From: an uncultured Solirubrobacteraceae bacterium
GTDB lineage: Bacteria; Actinomycetota; Thermoleophilia; Solirubrobacterales; Solirubrobacteraceae
Assembly (NCBI GenBank): GCA_955652215.1
Contig: CATPAX010000261.1
Location: 1 to 5,047, forward strand
Direction: 5' to 3'
Length of the DNA stretch: 5,047 nt
Shown here in pieces: positions 1 to 5,047 of the stretch. Each line of letters starts with the position of its first letter. The stretch's first letter is position 1. The position numbers and the translations under genes were made by a program. A model generated the notes under the pieces. The model worked only from the letters and a program-made list of their open reading frames with translations, ran no database searches and was not told where the DNA came from.

Positions 1-526
1 GCGCCTGGATGATGAACGGGGCATAGCCGGTCTGGCCTGCCGACGGTCCTGAGGTGAGCCGGAACACGGCCAGGTAATAACCCGTTGTCCAGTTACCGGG
101 CACCGCCAGGGTCTCGGTCTGCGACCAGCCGGCGTCGAGCTTGCCGGTGATCGGGTCTGGGGGTGGCGCGGCCGGCTGCTGCACGCCTTGCTCGTCCGCC
201 TTGCACGTCTGATCGAGGCGGCTGCCCACCAGGCAGGTGACCCGGCGTCCGCCGGTGCCGCCATACCACCCCAGACGGTCGATCTCGATCCGGTACCGTG
301 CAGCCGGGCTCGTGGAGACGTTGAAGCCGATGCTCTGGCCCGGGCGGACGCTGGCCGCAGTTGCGTAGCCCTCGATCGCGGTGCCGGGATCCTGAGTTGC
401 TGCAGTCCAGTAGCTGTCTCCGGGTTTGGCGTTCTCGATCTGGATGGGATTGGCCGCGAGCGCGGGCGACGGCGCCGCAACGCCGATCGCGGTCAGCAGC
501 AAGATGGCGAGCGCCCCGGCCTTCAT
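1..526 (-). CDS. Exported N,N-dimethylformamidase beta-subunit-like protein, N-terminal part (C-terminus beyond the window)
   Basis: This reading frame opens with ATG at 526 and stays open to the window edge, giving 175 residues without a stop. Residues 1-24 form a signal peptide: a Lys at position 2, a hydrophobic stretch (about 4-18) and an A-L-A cleavage site before Ala25, so the product should be exported. The mature part has IENAKPG (30-36), IEGYAT (51-56), a V-x-PG-x-SIGFNVST strand (60-72), and YRIEIDRLGWYGGTGGR (78-94). These resemble the N-terminal beta-sandwich region of proteins annotated as N,N-dimethylformamidase beta-subunit family, as I recall the family. Cys98 and Cys108 could form a disulfide outside the cell. 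A Pro-rich stretch lies at 118-125. Secreted members are mostly uncharacterised, so amidase activity should not be assumed, and the catalytic region would lie beyond the window. The gene is co-directional with cdsA but 92 bases away. The family call is fairly confident; the function is unknown. Confidence 0.7.
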   Translation of the reverse strand, partial: MKAGALAILLLTAIGVAAPSPALAANPIQIENAKPGDSYWTAATQDPGTAIEGYATAASVRPGQSIGFNVSTSPAARYRIEIDRLGWYGGTGGRRVTCLVGSRLDQTCKADEQGVQQPAAPPPDPITGKLDAGWSQTETLAVPGNWTTGYYLAVFRLTSGPSAGQTGYAPFIIQA

Positions 527-618
527 AACCAACCTCAACGCTCGACCAGACCAAACGTTGCGGCGAAGCGCGCATTGCCAAGGGGAGTGCCCAGCTATCG
601 CCACCGCGGTGGACCGGT
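527..618 (-). other. Gap between cdsA and the exported protein gene, with a 12-bp palindrome
   Basis: This 92-base non-coding stretch is by far the longest gap in the window. It begins just after the cdsA stop with the perfect palindrome CCACCGCGGTGG at 601-612, preceded on the minus strand by the palindrome ACCGGT (613-618). No T-run follows, so a classical intrinsic terminator is not supported, and a perfect palindrome without a loop makes a poor RNA hairpin. A TTGGCA hexamer at 576-581 has no good -10 partner. The gap is large enough for a promoter of the downstream gene, but none is visible. Confidence 0.6.
533..536 (-). promoter_or_regulatory. Ribosome binding site of the exported protein gene
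   Basis: The minus strand reads GAGG here, 6 bases before the ATG at 526. It supports that ATG as the start, which also places the signal peptide exactly at the N-terminus. Confidence 0.6.
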
Positions 619-1539
619 TCAGTGCACGACGGAAAGCCAGATGTAGTAGCCGGCAACGATCGTGAACATCACGGCGTCGAGCCGGTCGAGCGCTCCGCCG
701 TGTGCCCCGAAGGCGCGGCCGGTGTCCTTGATGTCGGCATCGCGCTTGATCATTGACTCGAACAGGTCGCCGAGCGGCGCAAGTAACGCTACGGCGAGTC
801 CGAGCATGAGCGCGTCGGTCTGCGTCAGCCAGCTCTGGTAAAGACCCGCGACGAACACGGCGACGATCGAGATGAGCATCCCGCAGAAGAGACCCTCCAC
901 CGTCTTGCCCGGCGAGATTGACGGCGCCAGCGGGCGGCGTCCGAAGATGCGCCCACCGAGGTACGCGGCGGTGTCGCCGACGAACGTCCCGACGAGGACG
1001 TCGATCAGCACCCCATCGCCGTGCGGAAGCTCTCGCAGCAGCTCGGCGTGGGCGAACGCGAAACCCACCCAATAAACGCCGAGCAGCGTCCCGGCAATCG
1101 ACACGCTCGGCCGAGTCGGGCTACGGGCGACAACCAGCAAGAACAGCACCGGAAGGGTGATCACCGCCACTTCGAGCACCGCACCTCGGCCCGAGGAGCG
1201 GGCCACGAGCACCATCGCGGCGAGCGAGCCGAAGCCAACCAGCGCGATGGGATGCCAGCGAGCGAGCACCCGGTAGAGCTCATGCAGGCACAGCAGACCG
1301 AGCGCGATCATGAACAACGCGAACGGAAGGCCGCCGAGGTCGATGAAGATGATCGCCACGATCGCGGCCGGGATCCCGACGGCGATCCGGGCGAGGAGAT
1401 CGGAGCCGCGGCGGTCTCGGGGCCGCCCTCGAGGGGCCGATGGCGCTCGAGGCGGCCGGCGGGCGCGGGTACTCTGGGGGCGTCGCGCGCCAGATCCTTG
1501 CGGTCGTCGTCGGGCAGGCGGCCGGCGGCCCGAGCTCAT
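619..1539 (-). CDS. cdsA: CDP-diacylglycerol synthase (phosphatidate cytidylyltransferase)
   Basis: CdsA is an integral membrane enzyme that condenses CTP and phosphatidic acid to CDP-diacylglycerol and diphosphate, the branch-point precursor of phospholipids. The 306-residue product has many hydrophobic segments (among them about 52-66, 71-85, 98-113, 120-138, 148-163, 217-234 and 243-256). The family signature sits at 262-288: S262, K265-R266, K271-D272, G274, H280-G281-G282, D285-R286 and D288, preceded by GDLFES (257-262). Other conserved blocks are GDTAAYLGGR (188-197) and SPGKTVEG (209-216). One signature position usually occupied by a larger hydrophobic residue is Ala283. The first 45 residues are an Arg/Pro-rich cytosolic-type extension (16 Arg, 9 Pro) with many CGA codons, unlike the rest of the gene. 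There is no other ATG or GTG before the first membrane segment, so the ATG at 1539 is the only plausible start. It lies 3 bases after the uppS stop with only a weak G-rich upstream stretch, suggesting translational coupling. The enzyme call is secure. Confidence 0.95.
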   Translation of the reverse strand: MSSGRRPPARRRPQGSGARRPQSTRARRPPRAPSAPRGRPRDRRGSDLLARIAVGIPAAIVAIIFIDLGGLPFALFMIALGLLCLHELYRVLARWHPIALVGFGSLAAMVLVARSSGRGAVLEVAVITLPVLFLLVVARSPTRPSVSIAGTLLGVYWVGFAFAHAELLRELPHGDGVLIDVLVGTFVGDTAAYLGGRIFGRRPLAPSISPGKTVEGLFCGMLISIVAVFVAGLYQSWLTQTDALMLGLAVALLAPLGDLFESMIKRDADIKDTGRAFGAHGGALDRLDAVMFTIVAGYYIWLSVVH

Positions 1540-1542
1540 CTG

Positions 1543-2261
1543 TCATCGCCCCCCGAACCGGCGTCTGCGTTCCGCAAACTCCTCCAAGCTCTCCTCGAAG
1601 GCCTGGCGCGAGAAAGCGGGCCAAAGCTCTTCGCGGAACACCAGCTCGGAATATGCGCCCTGCCACAGCAGGTAGTTTGAGAGCCGCTGCTCACCGCTGG
1701 TGCGGATGATGAGGTCGGGGTCATGCATGTCGGGTGCGTAGAGGTGCGAGCGAAACTCCGCTTCGCTGGCTCCGGTAAAGGTTCGCGCCGCGTCGATGAT
1801 CTCCGCCCTGCCGCCGTAGTTGAACGCGACGAACAAGGTGATCCTGCTGTTGGCCCGGGTGACGGATTCGGCCCACTGCATGCGCTCGATCAGCTCGGGC
1901 GGGACTGGCTGGGCTCGACGGCCGATGAAACGCATCCGGACTCCCTCGGCATCGAGCTCGGGCGTCTCCTGATCGATCCGGCGAGCGAACATCGCCATCA
2001 GCGCCGACACTTCCTCGGGCGACCGGCTCCAGTTCTCGGTCGAGAACGAGTAGACGGTCAGCTCTTCGATTCCGAGGTCGACCGCATCGCGCAGACGAGA
2101 CTTGACCGTGTCGGCGCCAGCCTCGTGCCCGGCGAGGACCGGAAGCCCGCGCTGCCTGGCCCAGCGTCCGTTGCCGTCGGTGATGATCGCGACATAGCGG
2201 GCGGTGGCGCCGGCTTTCTCACCTGGTCCGCTGGTTTCGGGGCCCTCCACAGCGGGGGGCA

Positions 2262-2262
<1 letters not shown>
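1543..2262 (-). CDS. uppS: Isoprenyl transferase (undecaprenyl diphosphate synthase, cis-type)
   Basis: This is a soluble cis-prenyltransferase that adds isopentenyl diphosphate units to an allylic diphosphate, making the polyprenyl diphosphate that becomes the lipid carrier for peptidoglycan and other wall polymers. The 239 residues show the family blocks in order: DGNGRWA at 29-35 with the catalytic Asp29, the GHEAG segment (45-49), FSTENW (73-78), FNYGGRAEI (147-155), and DPDLIIRTSGEQRLSNYLLWQ-type motif at 181-201 with diphosphate-binding Arg187 and Arg193, followed by Glu206 in SELVF. The residue before the catalytic Asp is Thr28, where many homologues have Met. The start is GTG at 2262, whose G is also the last base of the frr stop (TAGTG), with a full GGAGG 4 bases upstream. 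An alternative GTG at codon 5 is less well spaced. The exact chain length made, and whether decaprenyl or undecaprenyl, cannot be read from the sequence. Neighbouring cdsA also serves envelope lipid synthesis. Confidence 0.95.
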
Positions 2263-4171
<1,909 letters not shown>

Positions 4172-4175
<4 letters not shown>

Positions 4176-4621
4176 GCCCGCTTCTCCGTGTTCGCCTCTT
4201 CAGCGGGTGTAGGGTCGGCTGATTCGGCAGGGGGCGCTGGGCCCGGAGCCGCAGCCTCTGGCTCAGTGGGCTCGGCCGTGGCGGGTTCCGCCTCCGCCGC
4301 CGCCCCGGGCGCAGGGGTGGCGGCTTCGGGCTCTGGCGCTGCCTCGGCCTCGGTAGCCGCGGGAACTTCCGGTGCTGCCGTCTCAGGCTCAGCGGCTGCT
4401 TCCGCCTCGGCCCCCGGCTCTGGGCTTGCAGCGGGCTCCGGTGCTACCGCGGGCTTCGGGCTCGCGGCGCTCTGAGCCGGAGGGGCGGTCGGCTCCGCAG
4501 CAGCCTCCGGCTCCGGCGCCACGGGGGCAGGCCGCTCGGAAGCCGCCGGAGCAGGCGCCTGAGCGACGGGCTGCGCCTCCGGGGACGCGGCCGCGTCCGG
4601 CGCCACTTGCGGAGCGGCGCT
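4172..4621 (-). other. Region encoding the Ala/Pro/Glu-rich, probably disordered uS2 tail end
   Basis: Visible residues 143-291 of uS2 are dominated by Ala, Pro and Glu in short irregular units such as APEPEAAAEP and ASPEPGAEAEAAAEP. There are no aromatic residues and very few large hydrophobic ones. The net charge is strongly negative until the terminal EKRA. Such composition usually means an extended, disordered chain. It is coding sequence, not a gap; the plus-strand reading of the same bases gives only Ala/Gly/Ser-rich shadow frames. Confidence 0.7.
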
Positions 4622-5047
4622 GGACGCGGCTGCGGCCTCGGAGGACACGGCAGCGGCGGCAGCAGCTTCCGCAGCAGCAGCAGCAGCGGCAGCGGCTTCA
4701 GCAGCCGCAGCCGCCTCAATCCGAGCCTGCTCCTCAGCTTCGAGCCGCGCCCGCTCCTCGGCTTCCCGCCGCTCGCGCTCGAGCCGCGCCCGCTCCTCTT
4801 CGGCCCGGAACACGTTGTGGCCCTGCGACACGACATCGCCGATCGCGCGCGTGATCGCCGCGCACGACCGGATGGCGTCGTCGTTGCCCGGGATCACGTA
4901 GTCAATCCCGTCGGGATCGCAGTTGGTGTCGACCAGCCCGATGATCGGGATCCGCAGCCGCTGCGCCTCGCGAACTGCGATGACTTCGGTCTTCAGGTCG
5001 ATCACGAAGACAGCGTCTGGAACGCGCTGCATGTTCTTGACGCCCCC
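4172..5047 (-). CDS. rpsB: 30S ribosomal protein uS2 with a long C-terminal extension (N-terminus beyond the window)
   Basis: The frame enters from the right edge with no start in the window; 291 residues are visible. Residues 1-73 are the C-terminal half of a canonical uS2: GGVKN, RVPDAVFVIDLKTE (8-21), AVREAQRLRIPIIGLVDTNCDPDGIDYVIPGNDDAIRS (24-61), and a final helix to about 73. An internal ATG at 5032 is not the start. uS2 sits on the solvent side of the 30S subunit, near the mRNA exit region and S1. Where ordinary uS2 proteins end soon after this point, this one continues for about 210 residues. The tail consists of a charged Glu/Arg helix (82-111), an almost pure alanine run (112-132), a short Ser/Ala linker, and about 149 residues rich in Ala, Pro and Glu with hardly any hydrophobic residues, ending EKRA. 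The tail is in the same open frame with no stop, and its stop overlaps the tsf start. The uS2 call is secure; the role of the tail is unknown. Confidence 0.96.
4184..4187 (-). promoter_or_regulatory. Ribosome binding site of tsf inside the end of rpsB
   Basis: The minus strand reads GGAG, 8 bases before the tsf ATG at 4175. It lies within the last codons of the uS2 tail, so translation to the end of that tail should pass directly over the tsf initiation region. Confidence 0.7.
4652..4714 (-). repeat. GCN-codon run encoding polyalanine in the uS2 tail
   Basis: About 21 codons read almost entirely alanine, broken only by two Glu. On the plus strand this includes a perfect GCA run of five units at 4671-4685. 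Neighbouring units vary in the third base (GCG, GCC, GCT), so the run is only partly uniform at DNA level. It may be prone to slippage. Confidence 0.8.
4740..4798 (-). repeat. 20-bp direct repeat, two copies 39 bp apart, in the charged helix of uS2
   Basis: The bases at 4740-4759 and 4779-4798 are identical. In the rpsB frame both encode EERARLE, at visible residues 84-90 and 97-103, so the offset is exactly 13 codons. This looks like an in-frame local duplication that lengthened the Glu/Arg helix. Confidence 0.85.

Noticed and set aside
553..581. A possible promoter for the exported protein gene with TTGGCA as -35
   Set aside because: At a 17-base spacing the -10 would be ACGTTT, with only one match to the TATAAT consensus; this is not enough to call.
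582..618. An intrinsic terminator after cdsA
   Set aside because: The dyad has no loop and is not followed by a T-run on the minus strand; the surrounding bases are GC-rich.
188..646. A 152-residue plus-strand frame opposite the exported protein gene
   Set aside because: There is no recognisable motif and no good ribosome binding site seen, and it lies antisense to a frame with clear family motifs.
93..656. A 187-residue minus-strand frame across the cdsA/exported-protein gap
   Set aside because: It starts inside cdsA and runs through the exported protein gene in a different frame with Arg-rich low-quality sequence; the signal-peptide frame from 526 matches a recognisable family.

Overview
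The window is a high-GC bacterial segment in which every supported gene lies on the minus strand. Read 5' to 3' on that strand the order is rpsB (5' end outside the window), tsf, pyrH, frr, uppS, cdsA, then the start of an exported protein that runs off the other edge. The GC-rich codon use, the rpsB-tsf-pyrH-frr-uppS-cdsA order, the short EF-Ts and the Ala/Glu/Pro-rich uS2 tail suggest a deep-branching actinobacterium, with Thermoleophilia/Solirubrobacterales-like as my best guess. That placement is inference from protein character; no search was run.

Layout: 4172-5047 holds the C-terminal part of uS2 followed by a tail of about 210 residues; 3573-4175 is EF-Ts; 2828 to about 3562 is UMP kinase; 2262-2831 is ribosome recycling factor; 1543-2262 is undecaprenyl diphosphate synthase; 619-1539 is CDP-diacylglycerol synthase with an Arg/Pro-rich N-terminus. 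A 92-base gap follows, containing a 12-bp perfect palindrome. Positions 1-526 encode the N-terminal 175 residues of a signal-peptide protein resembling the N,N-dimethylformamidase beta-subunit family.

The six core genes are packed tightly: 4-base ATGA overlaps at rpsB/tsf and pyrH/frr, a 1-base TAGTG overlap at frr/uppS, 3 bases between uppS and cdsA, and about 10 bases between tsf and pyrH. This fits one polycistronic message with coupled translation. It links translation factors (uS2, EF-Ts, RRF), UTP/CTP supply (PyrH), and lipid precursors for the envelope (UppS for the wall carrier lipid, CdsA for phospholipids, which consumes CTP).

I see no RNA genes, mobile elements, CRISPR arrays or convincing terminators. 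The window is mostly an ordinary housekeeping operon. The parts worth a second look are the long uS2 tail, the Arg-rich CdsA N-terminus with codon use unlike the rest of the gene, and the exported formamidase-like protein downstream of cdsA.
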